DNA of 64,000 bases, taken from positions 1 to 64,000 of the forward strand of contig NZ_PXZL01000007.1 in assembly GCF_003013405.1 (NCBI RefSeq), given 5' to 3'. A model generated the notes under the pieces. It was not told where the DNA came from. It searched no databases and saw nothing but the letters and a program-made list of their open reading frames with translations. A program made the position numbers and the translations under genes. The DNA comes from Brevibacillus formosus. GTDB taxonomy: Bacteria; Bacillota; Bacilli; Brevibacillales; Brevibacillaceae. Shown one piece after another: positions 18,936-28,503 of the stretch (within the stretch, counting starts at the first letter, position 1; each line of letters starts with the position of its first letter).

Positions 18936-20405
18936 TTACTTGCCCGTGACTACATCCAGAGCTTTTTGCAATTGCAGGTCATTCTCTGGCTTCGTCATCG
19001 TTTTACGGAGACTTTCTTCCAGCGAAGAGCGTGTCTTCGCGTCTACTTTGCCAGTTACCTCAAGTTTGTTAGAGGTTTGGAACTGCTTGATTGCTTCCTC
19101 TGTTTTTACATCAAAGTAGCCATCTTCGCGTCCTGGGGACAGATTCAAGCCCTTCAGGATGAGCTGCAGGTTTTTCACGTCAGTGCCAGCCATGTCGCGT
19201 TGCAATACTTTATCTGCCGGCAACAGAGTTGCGTTGAAATAGTCTGGTTGCTTGACTGCAAAGTCTGGCGTAATGCCTTTTTTATGGACCCATTCACCAC
19301 TCGGTGTGACCCACTTGGCAATCGTCAGCTTCAATTGGCTCTTGTCGTTCATTTCCATTGTACTCTGAACGGTTCCCTTGCCAAAGGTCTTCTCACCGAC
19401 CAGCTTGTAGCTGCCGCTATCCCGCATAGCACCCGCGAGAATCTCCGATGCACTGGCGCTTCCGCCATTAATCAGTACCGAAATTGGGTAAGGCTTGGCA
19501 GCTTCTGTAGTCGAGAAATACTCTTCTTTTTGCTGTCCGCCATTTCCATACTCGATTTGCACGATCTTGCCTTTTTTCGGTACGAGGATTTCTCCGATTT
19601 CTTTCACAGCTAGCAAATACCCGCCCGGATTTCCTCGAACGTCAATTACCAGACCGCCAATCCCCTTCTGCTCAAGAGCAGCCAGCTGTTCTTTGAAGTG
19701 CTTAGCTGTGTCTGTCGAGAATTGGGTAAGGCTGATCACACCTACTTTAACACCGTTCTTCTCGATGATCTGACTGTTTACTGTCTCAATCGGAATATCA
19801 TCACGCACACACACGATGGTAAGAGGCTCTGGCACTCCGGCCCTCACTACTTTGAGAACCGCCTTCGTTCCTTTTGGACCACGAATCTTCGTCACTGCCT
19901 GATGCAGGTCCAATCCTTCAAGGGATTCATCGTTTACACTCAAAATTTGGTCGTTTGGCCGCAGCCCTGCACGCTCTGCTGGAGAGTTTTTGAATGGCGA
20001 AACAACCGTTACCCGACCATTTTGCATCGTTACCTCTGTCCCGATCCCTTGGAAAGTCGAGTGTAGGGTAGATGTGAACTCCTCAGCAGAACGAGGGTCC
20101 ATGTAATCACTGTACGGATCTTCGAGCGACCCGACCATTCCGCCAATTGCACCCTCTACTAACTGCTCATTGGTGACATTTTGGATGTAATCTTTCTTGA
20201 TTGCTGAAAACGCCTCGTACAGCTTCTGGAACTCTTTCGGATAATCTCCGCTCCCAGAAAATAGCGCCATGCTGGATGCTGTTAAAGCCCCACCTTGACT
20301 TGAACTGGCGCTAGCCGATGTCTTCATGATCGCCATCGTAATAAAACTACTGGCTACCATGGAGATGAGTACAAGCGCGATTACGGTACGTCCTTTCCAT
20401 CTCAC
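18936..20405 (-). CDS. ctpB: Carboxyl-terminal processing protease (S41), CtpB-like
   Basis: A 489-residue membrane-anchored protease with an N-terminal membrane segment at about 7-28, a PDZ domain (about 110-195, with PFKNSPAERAGLRPNDQIL), an S41 catalytic core with the Ser motif GGSASASEILAGA and the Lys of GEKTFGKGTVQ, and a C-terminal peptidoglycan-binding domain (LQLILKGLNLSPGREDGYFD). In Bacillus CtpB activates the sporulation protease SpoIVFB by cleaving SpoIVFA. A GTG start at 20405 is chosen for GGTGA seven bases upstream; the open frame extends 23 codons more without a good site. Confidence 0.88.
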   Translation of the reverse strand: MRWKGRTVIALVLISMVASSFITMAIMKTSASASSSQGGALTASSMALFSGSGDYPKEFQKLYEAFSAIKKDYIQNVTNEQLVEGAIGGMVGSLEDPYSDYMDPRSAEEFTSTLHSTFQGIGTEVTMQNGRVTVVSPFKNSPAERAGLRPNDQILSVNDESLEGLDLHQAVTKIRGPKGTKAVLKVVRAGVPEPLTIVCVRDDIPIETVNSQIIEKNGVKVGVISLTQFSTDTAKHFKEQLAALEQKGIGGLVIDVRGNPGGYLLAVKEIGEILVPKKGKIVQIEYGNGGQQKEEYFSTTEAAKPYPISVLINGGSASASEILAGAMRDSGSYKLVGEKTFGKGTVQSTMEMNDKSQLKLTIAKWVTPSGEWVHKKGITPDFAVKQPDYFNATLLPADKVLQRDMAGTDVKNLQLILKGLNLSPGREDGYFDVKTEEAIKQFQTSNKLEVTGKVDAKTRSSLEESLRKTMTKPENDLQLQKALDVVTGK

Positions 20406-20497
20406 TGTTACGTCACCATCCTTTGTGCTACCGGAAAAAGATATGCTGCTAGTGTATGCATGTTCCGTTAACAATATTTGTCTGGTCGCACGAGGGT

Positions 20498-21700
20498 CTA
20501 CTTCAAATACGGCATTGGGTTAACTGCTACGTCGTTTTTATAGACGGTAAAGTGTACGTGATTTCCGGTTGAACGACCTGTTGATCCTACCTCTGCGATC
20601 TTTTGGCCTCTCGATACGGATTGCCCAACAGAAACCTTAATACCTCCCTCGCGAATATGACCGTACAGAGTGGTATATTCTGCGTTATGCTTGATCATTA
20701 CTGTATTCCCGAAGCCGCCGTTATATCCTGCAAAGAGAACGATTCCATCAGCCGCAGCCAAAATTGGCGTTCCCTTCGGTGCTGCCATATCTACACCATT
20801 ATGCCCAGCCGAGCGGCCTGTAAACGGGTCTGACCGCATTCCGAACCCAGAAGTGAAGCGAAATTGTCCACTTGCAATAGGCAAAGCAAACTTCCCACCC
20901 TTGTAGCCTGTACTGGATGCGCTCATTGCACGTACTCGCTCCGCGTATTTGGCTGATTCTTGTTTGGTGATAGCCAAAAGCTCCTGCCCATACTGCTCCA
21001 AATCCACTTCAAGAGCTGATTCTTTCTTTTCTAATTCAGCCTTGACCACCATACTTTGCTTGTACTGCTTGTCCAATTCGGCTTTGAGCTCCTCAGCCTC
21101 ATCGAACATCCCGGCGTACACAGTCAATTGATGATCAATTTCTTTCTTTTTGGTCTCGATGGTTTCCTTATCGCGAATGTTATCCTCTAAAATACGCGTG
21201 TCCTGCTCCAAAATAAGCTGCAAGGCCTGCATACGCGTCAAAAAGTCCCCAAAGTCAGAGGAACCGAGAAGGACATCCAAATAGGAGACCGTACCGCGTT
21301 CATACATGGAAGTCACACGTGTTCTGAGCAAGGCATCCCTTTTCGCTACGCGATCTTTTGCCTCATCCAGCTGATCCTGCGCGTTTGCTGCTTTTTCCTT
21401 GGTATCATCCATTTGCTTCTCAAGCTTGTCCAGCTTTTTCTGTGTATCGTTGCGACGCAAATCGATTTGCATCAATTGCGTTTCCAAGCCCTTTTTCTCT
21501 TTTTGTACGACATTGATCTGTTCTTCGGTCTTCTTCAATTGCTGCTGCTGGCTTTTCTTCTTCTTTTGGATTTCTTTTAGCTCTCGATTAATCTTGTCCA
21601 AAGAGGCCTTACTAGGCGCTGCCAAGCTCACATTTGTCGGGAGCACAGTACCGACTACAAGCCCAGTGATTACGAGTGCTAGCAGGATTCTCTTTCTCAT
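20498..21700 (-). CDS. Coiled-coil M23 murein hydrolase (EnvC-like)
   Basis: A 400-residue secreted protein: signal peptide 1-28, long charged coiled coils at about 30-250, and a C-terminal M23/LytM domain at about 285-400. The zinc ligands are complete: H300 and D304 in HNGVD, plus H381 and H383 in HVH, with H348 as catalytic partner, so it should be an active endopeptidase. It directly follows ftsX. FtsEX is known to control a coiled-coil hydrolase partner (EnvC, PcsB or CwlO by species), so this is the likely partner. GGGAGGAG precedes the ATG. Confidence 0.85.
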   Translation of the reverse strand: MRKRILLALVITGLVVGTVLPTNVSLAAPSKASLDKINRELKEIQKKKKSQQQQLKKTEEQINVVQKEKKGLETQLMQIDLRRNDTQKKLDKLEKQMDDTKEKAANAQDQLDEAKDRVAKRDALLRTRVTSMYERGTVSYLDVLLGSSDFGDFLTRMQALQLILEQDTRILEDNIRDKETIETKKKEIDHQLTVYAGMFDEAEELKAELDKQYKQSMVVKAELEKKESALEVDLEQYGQELLAITKQESAKYAERVRAMSASSTGYKGGKFALPIASGQFRFTSGFGMRSDPFTGRSAGHNGVDMAAPKGTPILAAADGIVLFAGYNGGFGNTVMIKHNAEYTTLYGHIREGGIKVSVGQSVSRGQKIAEVGSTGRSTGNHVHFTVYKNDVAVNPMPYLK

Positions 21701-21727
21701 GATACTCCTCCCACGCTCTTCAAATTA

Positions 21728-22624
21728 TTAAACTCGCAAGAAGCGACGTACGGACACCAAGCTTCCCCAAATCCCGATGAATGCACCAATCGCCAGCAAA
21801 GCCAACGCCACTTGATACACGAGCGGGAATAGCGGCAACAGTTTAAACAGTTGGGAAGCTTCAAAACTGGAGTGAATGGCATCCAGGAGGTAGTAATAGC
21901 CAACCATTAACATAATGGTCGGAATCAAAGCCCCTGCCACCCCCATCATGAGTCCCTCCACAAAGAATGGCCAACGGATAAACCAGTTCGTGGCACCAAC
22001 CAGCTTCATGATTTCAATCTCTCTGCGACGTGCCACAATTGTCAGCTTAATCGTGTTGGCAATCAAGAACATCGCTGTAAAACCAAGTCCAATAATAAAG
22101 GCAATCCCGACATTACGGACTGCTCCTGTCAAGGAAAACAGCTTTTCCACAGTGCCTTCCCCATAGGTTAGGCTTTTGACATACTGGATATTTTTAATTT
22201 GAGCGGCAACAGCAGCAGTGTCTTGCGGTTGCTTCGTTTTTACGGTAAACGCATCCGGCAGAGGGTTGCTTTCCTCCAATCCTTCGAACAAATACGCTTT
22301 TTCACCAAGGCTCTCTTTAAATTGCTTCAGCCCTTCGTCTTTCGGAACAAATGAAACAGACTCTACTTGCGGAAGTTTCTTGATGTTGTTCTCAACCTGT
22401 GTGATGTTCTCTTTTGTCGCCAGCAAGTCCATGAAGACCCGAATTTCTACTTGTTTTTCCACGGACTGCGCAAAGTAATTGACGTTCATCGCCAGAATGA
22501 GGAAAACGCCCAAGATAAAGAGGGTAATGGTCACGGCACTAATTGAAGCGAACGACATCCAGCCGTTCCGCCCGAGGTTTTTGACCCCTTCACGGACATG
22601 GCGCCCCAGCGTCCTAATCTTCAT
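21728..22624 (-). CDS. ftsX: Cell-division ABC transporter permease FtsX
   Basis: A 298-residue membrane protein with four helices: one at about 25-48, then an extracellular domain up to about 150 that contacts the hydrolase partner, then three more helices. The sequence MKIRTLGRHVREGVKNLGRNGW is the family N-terminus. The second of two close ATGs (22624) is eight bases after AGGGGA. It overlaps ftsE by 11 bases, indicating coupling. A cytoplasmic RRREIEIMKLVGATNWFIR loop matches FtsX/MacB permeases. Confidence 0.95.
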   Translation of the reverse strand: MKIRTLGRHVREGVKNLGRNGWMSFASISAVTITLFILGVFLILAMNVNYFAQSVEKQVEIRVFMDLLATKENITQVENNIKKLPQVESVSFVPKDEGLKQFKESLGEKAYLFEGLEESNPLPDAFTVKTKQPQDTAAVAAQIKNIQYVKSLTYGEGTVEKLFSLTGAVRNVGIAFIIGLGFTAMFLIANTIKLTIVARRREIEIMKLVGATNWFIRWPFFVEGLMMGVAGALIPTIMLMVGYYYLLDAIHSSFEASQLFKLLPLFPLVYQVALALLAIGAFIGIWGSLVSVRRFLRV

Positions 22625-23300
22625 AACCATATTCCCCTCTCTGCTCATCACGGGCAATTTGGCCTGCTTCGATCGCAACCACCCGTTTTCTCATGGTGTT
22701 TACAATTTCCCTATTGTGGGTAGCCATAACGACTGTCGTGCCACGCTGATTGATTTCTTCAAACAGCTTCATGATTTCCCATGAGGTCTCTGGGTCCAGG
22801 TTCCCCGTCGGCTCGTCCGCGATAATGATTCCCGGGCTATTCACCAGTGCACGCGCTAAGGCAACACGTTGCTGCTCACCACCGGACAGCTCGCTCGGAA
22901 GCATTTTTGCTTTATGCTTGAGCTTTACCAGTCCCAAAACATCCATCACGCGCGGCTTAATTTGTTTCGGATTGCTCTCGATTACTTCCATCGCAAATGC
23001 AACGTTTTCGAAAACGGTTAACGTCGGCAGCAGCTTGAAGTCTTGGAACACGACACCGATACTGCGGCGGACTAATGGAATTTGGCGCTCTTTGATTCTG
23101 CTGACATTGAAGCCACCCAAAAAGATTTGTCCTTTCGTCGGCTTCTCTTCACGGTACATCAATTTGATAAACGTAGATTTACCCGCACCACTGGGGCCTA
23201 CTACGTACACAAATTCACCTTTCTCAATCCGAATGTTGATACCTTTCAAAGCATTCGTTCCATTCGGGTATGTTTTCCACACATCAAACATTTCGATCAA
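22614..23300 (-). CDS. ftsE: Cell-division ABC transporter ATPase FtsE
   Basis: A 228-residue ATPase: Walker A GPSGAGKST near residue 36, Q-loop VFQDFKLLP, signature LSGGEQQRVALARAL, Walker B IIIADEPTGNLD and H-loop THN. Powers signalling through FtsX to the murein hydrolase encoded two genes downstream. A TTG start at 23300 gives the typical MIEMFDVWKTYPNG and the same length as Bacillus subtilis FtsE, with AGGA ten bases upstream. An alternative GTG at 23309 is almost on top of that site. Confidence 0.93.
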   Translation of the reverse strand: MIEMFDVWKTYPNGTNALKGINIRIEKGEFVYVVGPSGAGKSTFIKLMYREEKPTKGQIFLGGFNVSRIKERQIPLVRRSIGVVFQDFKLLPTLTVFENVAFAMEVIESNPKQIKPRVMDVLGLVKLKHKAKMLPSELSGGEQQRVALARALVNSPGIIIADEPTGNLDPETSWEIMKLFEEINQRGTTVVMATHNREIVNTMRKRVVAIEAGQIARDEQRGEYGYED

Positions 23301-23441
23301 GCCAATCACATCCTACTTCGTCAGATCCTTGTCTATGTATCTTGATCCTGAATTTTAAAGTAAAAATCGACAAAACCCCTCTACCCACTAGCAACCGCTG
23401 CCATACCTTGTTGAAAAACAGCGGGAATTCCCATCCTATCC

Positions 23442-23447
23442 ATTATA
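23442..23447 (-). promoter_or_regulatory. Candidate ftsEX promoter -10 element
   Basis: Minus-strand TATAAT about 140 bases before ftsE, without a convincing -35 hexamer. The 23301-23631 gap holds this element, a short GGGAATTCCC palindrome at 23424-23433 and the leader of the divergent dehydrogenase gene; nothing else was recognised. Confidence 0.35.
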
Positions 23448-23631
23448 CCACCACGATTCACGGATGGTATCCACTAAATCTCTCATTTCTTGTCGAAACA
23501 GCTTCGATTGTTAACAACTGCCACGAATTAGGGAGAAAATAAGATTGCACATTACCAACTAGCATCATGGAAAACAGTTGGCTACAATGAGTGTGACAAG
23601 AGGGCATCATAAAAAAGGAGCTGTTTATAAC

Positions 23632-24789
23632 GTGGAAAATTTTGTTTACCATAACCCGACACAGCTAATTTTTGGACGGGGTCAATTGGCCCAGCTCGAG
23701 GAAAAAGCAAGACAGCTAGGTCCCACTGTCCTTTTGGTATATGGTGGTGGCAGTATAAAGCGAACCGGTCTCTACGACAAAGTGATTTCTCTCCTGCAGT
23801 CCGCGGGCTGCCGCGTGCATGAGTTGCCAGGAGTGGAGCCAAATCCACGTCTGGGCACCGTGAACAAAGGAATTGAGTTATGCCGCCGAGAGGGCGTCAA
23901 TTGGATACTCGCTGTAGGTGGTGGCAGTGTAATCGACGCGGCCAAAGCAGTCGCGATCGGTGTTCCTTACGAAGGAGATGTATGGGATTTTTATACGCGC
24001 AAAGCGGCCGCACAAGAGGCTTTGCCCCTCGGTACCGTACTGACACTTGCTGCTACTGGTTCTGAAATGAACCGGGGAAGTGTCGTCACTAACTGGGAGA
24101 CACAAGAAAAGCATGGAGCTAGCACGACATTTCCGGCATTTTCGATTCTGGACCCAGAGCATACGTTTAGCGTGCCACGGGACCAAACGATCTACGGAAT
24201 CAGCGACATTTTGTCCCATGTATTCGAGCAGTATTTCACGCATACAACCGAAATTCCATTGCAAACACGTTTTGCTGAGTCGATCATGAAGACCGTCATC
24301 GAAAATGCAGAACGCGCCCTCGCCAATCCGGAAGACTACGATGCGCGGGCCAACATTATGTACTGCGGAACAATGGCATTGAACGGCACTCTCCCGGTTG
24401 GTGTCACAACAGACTGGGCAACCCACTCCATTGAGCATGCTGTGAGTGCTGTTTACGACATCCCGCACGGTGGCGGTCTGGCGATCATCTTCCCGAAATG
24501 GATGCGCTATGTGTACCGTGAAAACGTCGCTCGCTTTGTGCGGTTCGCGACAGAAGTGTGGAATGTCGATCCTGCCGGCAAAACAGATGATGAGGTGGCA
24601 TTGGAAGGGATCGCCGCTACGGAAGCTTTCTTTGAGCGCATCGGTGCCCCTACTCGCTTGGCTGATTACGGTATCACCGACGAGCATTTGCAGCTCATGG
24701 CCGAAAAAGCTACTCCGTTTGGACCGATCGGCCAATTCAAAACGTTGACGAGCGATGATGTGGCACAGATTCTTCGCATGTCTTTGTAA
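23632..24789 (+). CDS. Iron-containing alcohol dehydrogenase, YugJ-like
   Basis: A 385-residue group III (Fe-ADH/BDH) oxidoreductase, probably NAD(P)H-dependent on butanol-type substrates. The N-terminus [15 protein letters not shown] and the nucleotide-binding [14 protein letters not shown] are characteristic. [13 protein letters not shown] near residue 96 and the metal-ligand region [24 protein letters not shown] near 265-288 are present. The start is GTG with GGAG 11 bases upstream; the open frame extends 18 codons further without family similarity. Monocistronic, with a terminator beyond. Confidence 0.85.
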   Translation: MENFVYHNPTQLIFGRGQLAQLEEKARQLGPTVLLVYGGGSIKRTGLYDKVISLLQSAGCRVHELPGVEPNPRLGTVNKGIELCRREGVNWILAVGGGSVIDAAKAVAIGVPYEGDVWDFYTRKAAAQEALPLGTVLTLAATGSEMNRGSVVTNWETQEKHGASTTFPAFSILDPEHTFSVPRDQTIYGISDILSHVFEQYFTHTTEIPLQTRFAESIMKTVIENAERALANPEDYDARANIMYCGTMALNGTLPVGVTTDWATHSIEHAVSAVYDIPHGGGLAIIFPKWMRYVYRENVARFVRFATEVWNVDPAGKTDDEVALEGIAATEAFFERIGAPTRLADYGITDEHLQLMAEKATPFGPIGQFKTLTSDDVAQILRMSL

Positions 24790-24797
24790 ACACAAGC

Positions 24798-24833
24798 AAA
24801 CGCCGCCTTCCAGAAATGGGAGTACGGCGTTTA
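24798..24833. terminator. Terminator between the dehydrogenase and gerAB-like genes
   Basis: Stem AAACGCCG/CGGCGTTT with an inner CTTCC...GGGAG pairing. It lies between two convergent genes. The T-tails on both strands are short (ATTAATTT on plus), so efficiency may be moderate. Confidence 0.65.
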
Positions 24834-24845
24834 TTAATTTGATCG

Positions 24846-25946
24846 TCAGTTTTGATTCAGCCATTTTTTCCGAATAAGATTTCCACATAACAGCACCAAC
24901 GGTACACCGATGCTATAGGTAAAATCATAGAATGGCCAGTACTTCGCAATGATGTCGCCATAGACGATCATATTGGGCGAGAAAATCGTAGACATCACCA
25001 TGAGCAAAACAATGTACGGAAAGATTAGAACCTTGAAGTTGTCGATTCGAAAGACGTGACGGATTCCTAAATGGAAAAACAAGCAGTACAGCGTAATTTT
25101 GACACTAACAGCGATAAACCAGATCACTGCGATAATCGCCTCTAGCCGTTGAATGAAATCCCCGAGCTTTAGCTGTTTGATGAGAACATAGGTCGGATAA
25201 AAATGTCGCGAAGTCTGTTCTGCCCCCAAAACAAGGATGCACATCACCATGATGATGAACAGCACAATTCCCCCAAGCAACGTCCCCAGAAAAAAAGATC
25301 TCATTCGTTTTTGGATGGGCGAGACAAACGGAAGAACCGCCATAAAAATGACCAGCTCTGAAAAAGGAAAGGCAAATGCCGCTGTAGATCCCTGCAAAAT
25401 AGGCATCCACCCATTTTCAAAAACAGGTTGAATTCTCGACATTTCCACCTGTGGCAGAAGAGTAATCATGAGTAAACCAAAAAAGAAAAAGAACCAGACA
25501 AAATAGATTTCTGCCGATTCTGCGACTGTTTGCAGTCCTAAACTCACACCAAACATAATCACAATGACAAACAATAGCTGTATCGCGAATCTTGGTGTCG
25601 AGACTAATAAATGCGTGCCAACAAAGTCGCCAATTTCCATCACATGCGCCCCTGCTGAAAACAGAGTATAGCAAATAAACGAGAGTGTAATGATGGTTCC
25701 CAACACTCTCCCAACGGTTTGATCAACGAAGGTGAAAAAGCTTTGATTCCGATAAAGCTTTCCCACAGCTATGAGTAACATAATATTGAGCAGTCCCACC
25801 ACAAGCCCGATCAGGACGGATATCCACGCATCCTGTTTAGCGAGTGCAGCCGTCATGCCAGGCAGGACGAGAACAGAGTCCCCAATGGTAACAAGGGTGA
25901 CGAGCATCAATAGTTGACGGGGACTGATCTTGTAGCTCTCTTGCAT
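24846..25946 (-). CDS. GerAB-type endospore germination permease
   Basis: A 366-residue protein with about ten membrane helices, of the amino acid-polyamine-organocation-related spore germination permease family (GerAB, GerBB, YndE). Typical features are the start KISPRQLLMLVTLVTIGDSVLVLP, a helix 5 region rich in Phe, and an FAFPFSELVIF segment. In spores this subunit binds germinants in the inner membrane with the A and C subunits. No A- or C-subunit gene is in the window, so it is an orphan B subunit. AGGGA lies six bases before the ATG. Confidence 0.82.
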   Translation of the reverse strand: MQESYKISPRQLLMLVTLVTIGDSVLVLPGMTAALAKQDAWISVLIGLVVGLLNIMLLIAVGKLYRNQSFFTFVDQTVGRVLGTIITLSFICYTLFSAGAHVMEIGDFVGTHLLVSTPRFAIQLLFVIVIMFGVSLGLQTVAESAEIYFVWFFFFFGLLMITLLPQVEMSRIQPVFENGWMPILQGSTAAFAFPFSELVIFMAVLPFVSPIQKRMRSFFLGTLLGGIVLFIIMVMCILVLGAEQTSRHFYPTYVLIKQLKLGDFIQRLEAIIAVIWFIAVSVKITLYCLFFHLGIRHVFRIDNFKVLIFPYIVLLMVMSTIFSPNMIVYGDIIAKYWPFYDFTYSIGVPLVLLCGNLIRKKWLNQN

Positions 25947-26031
25947 GATTGTTCCCTGCTCTCTTTAGGCCTTCGATCCCTTTGTACAATTATTTCCTCC
26001 ATGATTTGACGCTAAACACACAGGCATTTCA

Positions 26032-26040
26032 TGCTATGAT
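26032..26040 (+). promoter_or_regulatory. Extended -10 promoter of the formamidase gene
   Basis: TGCTATGAT, an extended -10 form (TGnTATnAT), 46 bases upstream of the ATG at 26086. No good -35 at 17 bases, which an extended -10 can tolerate. Confidence 0.45.
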
Positions 26041-26085
26041 AAAGAAATATATGTAAATTCCGAAATGGAGTGGAGGACTGCAACC

Positions 26086-26997
26086 ATGTACAGAGTAAAA
26101 AAGCAGGACGTGATTTATGCCATGTCTCCTGAGAATCGGCCGGTCTTGAAGGTGGAAGCAGGCAGCATCGTAACGTTTGAAACCTGCGATTGCTTCGAGG
26201 ACCAAATCCAATCGGCTGACACCGTGTTTCAAGAGCTTGATTGGAATCGGATCAACCCTGCTTCCGGCCCTATTTATATAGAAGAAACAGAACCAGGCGA
26301 TATTTTGGTTGTTCATATTCAGAAAATTGAGATTAAAAACCAAGGCGTAATGGTTACTGGACCAGAACTGGGTGTAATGGGATTCGACCTGCAAGAAAAT
26401 GTGATTAAAATGATTCCGATACAAGATGGAAAAGCTGTATTGTCAGACAAGCTTCAGGTTCCGATCAACCCCATGATTGGCGTAATTGGAACAGCTCCTG
26501 CCAAAGAAGCCATTTCATGCGGTACGCCGGGCGATCACGGCGGCAACATGGACTGCAAGCAAATCCGTGAAGGTACTACATTGCTTTTACCCGTAAATGT
26601 TCCGGGCGCATTATTTGCCCTTGGTGACCTCCATGCTGCAATGGCTGACGGTGAAGTAGCTGTATGTGGTGTAGAAATCGCAGGGGAAGTAACCGTAAAG
26701 CTCGATGTGATAAAAGGAAAGCAGTGGCCGTTACCGATGGCAGTCAACCAAGAGCACCTGATCACGATTGCGTCGGAAAAGGAGCTGGACAAGGCTGCGG
26801 ATCGAGCGGTAATCAACATGGTGCAATTTCTACACGAAGAGCTGGGCGTGGAAAAGGCCGAAGCCACCTTCCTGCTCTCCGCTGCGGGAGATTTGCGTAT
26901 CTGTCAGGTCGTCGATCCTTTAAAGACAGCCCGCATGGAGTTGCCTCTTGCGTACGCAACCGCATTAGGCTTTGATTCGAAAATAGTCGGTAGATAA
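26086..26997 (+). CDS. Acetamidase/formamidase family protein
   Basis: A 303-residue FmdA/AmdA-type amidohydrolase releasing ammonia from short amides. Family motifs include YIEETEPGDILVVHI near residue 65, GTPGDHGGNMDCKQIREGTTL near 145-165 and LFALGDLHAAMADGEVAVCGVEI near 180-200. The ATG at 26086 follows GGAGG by nine bases; an upstream ATG 7 codons earlier lies before this site. Flanked by its own promoter and a strong terminator, so monocistronic. Confidence 0.85.
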   Translation: MYRVKKQDVIYAMSPENRPVLKVEAGSIVTFETCDCFEDQIQSADTVFQELDWNRINPASGPIYIEETEPGDILVVHIQKIEIKNQGVMVTGPELGVMGFDLQENVIKMIPIQDGKAVLSDKLQVPINPMIGVIGTAPAKEAISCGTPGDHGGNMDCKQIREGTTLLLPVNVPGALFALGDLHAAMADGEVAVCGVEIAGEVTVKLDVIKGKQWPLPMAVNQEHLITIASEKELDKAADRAVINMVQFLHEELGVEKAEATFLLSAAGDLRICQVVDPLKTARMELPLAYATALGFDSKIVGR

Positions 26998-27008
26998 GGA
27001 TAGAGCGC

Positions 27009-27036
27009 AAAAAAACCCCAAAGCTTGGGGTTTTTT
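27009..27036. terminator. Bidirectional terminator between formamidase and argH
   Basis: AAAAAACCCC, loop AAAGCTT, GGGGTTTTTT: perfect 10-bp symmetric stem that ends transcription of both convergent genes. Confidence 0.92.
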
Positions 27037-27057
27037 GTTTTACCTACAAGTACGTTT

Positions 27058-28503
27058 TTATGCAGGCGAACCGACATCGATCAAGGATTCAATCATGACC
27101 TTTTGACTGTTTTTGTCCACCCACGCATGTGTTTCTACCAGTTGCTTGCGGTACCAATCAATTTGGACTTCCACCTGATTACGGGCAGTTCCGCCCAACA
27201 CGTTGCGTGCATTGACAACTGTCTCAACAGCTAGAGCGTCATACACATCTGCCCCAATAGCCTCTGAGAAGTTCTGGAATTCTTCCAAGGTCAAATCGAG
27301 AAGATATTTTTGCTGCTCGATGCAGTACAAGACGGTTCTTCCTACAACTTCATGCGCCTGACGGAATGGCATGTCTTTGCGAACCAAGTAATCTGCCAGG
27401 TCTGTCGCATTGGAAAAATCGTTGGTAACTGCTTGACGCATGCGATCTGCTTTGACTTGCATCGTCTTAATCATCGGCGTGAGCAACGCTAGCGCACCAT
27501 GAATGGTTGCTACCGTATCGAACATGCCTTCTTTATCTTCTTGCATGTCCTTGTTGTACGCCAGCGGCAAACCTTTCAATACGGTCAACAATCCAAACAA
27601 ATTGCCGTAAACACGCCCAGTTTTTCCGCGAACCAGCTCTGCTACATCAGGATTTTTCTTTTGCGGCATGATACTGGACCCCGTGCAAAATGCATCGTCT
27701 AGCTCCACAAAGGAGAATTCCTGACTGCTCCAGATGACGAGCTCTTCGCACAGACGGGAAAGATGGGTCATGACTAAAGAAGCGTCTGCCAAAAATTCGA
27801 CAATGAAATCACGATCACTCACTGCATCCATGCTGTTTTGATAGATGCCGTCAAATTGCAGCAATTCCGCTACAAACGTACGGTCGATCGGGAATGTCGT
27901 ACCTGCGAGGGCACCTGCTCCAAGCGGCAGCACATTCACACGCTTCCACGTCTCCGTCATCCGTTCGATATCACGTTGCAGCATGGACACATACGCCATC
28001 AGGTGATAGCCGAACAATACTGGCTGCGCGCGCTGCAAATGTGTATAGCCTGGCATGACGGTGTCAAGATGCTGGCTGGCTTGCTCAAGCAATGCCTCTT
28101 GCAAATACATTGCCAATTGGATAATCTCCATCAGCTTTTCTCTGAGGTACAGGTGCATATCCAACGCAACCTGATCATTGCGGCTGCGTCCGGTGTGGAG
28201 TTTGCCTCCCACCGGACCGATCTCTTCAATCAGCATCTTTTCAATATTCATATGCACATCTTCGTGCGCAACGAGAAACTCAGCTTGCCCGCGCTCAATT
28301 TTCTCTTTTACTTTTTTCAAGCCAGCGATGATCTGTCTTACTTCCTCCATCGGCAGGATGCCACACTTGCCCAACATGGCAACATGAGCCAGGCTTCCGA
28401 CGATGTCCTGTCGCCACATTTTCTGGTCGAAAGAAATAGAAGCAGTATACTCTTCTACGAGTTGATTCGTCGGCTTCGTGAAGCGTCCTCCCCAGAGTTT
28501 CAT
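27058..28503 (-). CDS. argH: Argininosuccinate lyase
   Basis: A 481-residue enzyme that cleaves argininosuccinate to arginine and fumarate, the last step of arginine synthesis. The superfamily signature [12 protein letters not shown] is near residue 283, with the catalytic [13 protein letters not shown] near 110 and [11 protein letters not shown] near 155. It has the usual start MKLWGGRF. Overlaps the upstream argG by four bases (ATGA), so they form a two-gene operon. The C-terminus is about 20 residues longer than many homologues. Confidence 0.97.
   Translation of the reverse strand: MKLWGGRFTKPTNQLVEEYTASISFDQKMWRQDIVGSLAHVAMLGKCGILPMEEVRQIIAGLKKVKEKIERGQAEFLVAHEDVHMNIEKMLIEEIGPVGGKLHTGRSRNDQVALDMHLYLREKLMEIIQLAMYLQEALLEQASQHLDTVMPGYTHLQRAQPVLFGYHLMAYVSMLQRDIERMTETWKRVNVLPLGAGALAGTTFPIDRTFVAELLQFDGIYQNSMDAVSDRDFIVEFLADASLVMTHLSRLCEELVIWSSQEFSFVELDDAFCTGSSIMPQKKNPDVAELVRGKTGRVYGNLFGLLTVLKGLPLAYNKDMQEDKEGMFDTVATIHGALALLTPMIKTMQVKADRMRQAVTNDFSNATDLADYLVRKDMPFRQAHEVVGRTVLYCIEQQKYLLDLTLEEFQNFSEAIGADVYDALAVETVVNARNVLGGTARNQVEVQIDWYRKQLVETHAWVDKNSQKVMIESLIDVGSPA

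Noticed and set aside
23555-23581. CCAACT...AGTTGG inverted repeat upstream of the dehydrogenase
   Set aside because: Six-base arms separated by 15 bases are expected by chance at this scale and do not coincide with a convincing promoter.
23878-24888. 336-codon minus-strand open frame antisense to the dehydrogenase
   Set aside because: Shadow of a real gene with strong family motifs on the plus strand; no ribosome-binding site and its translation has no domain features.
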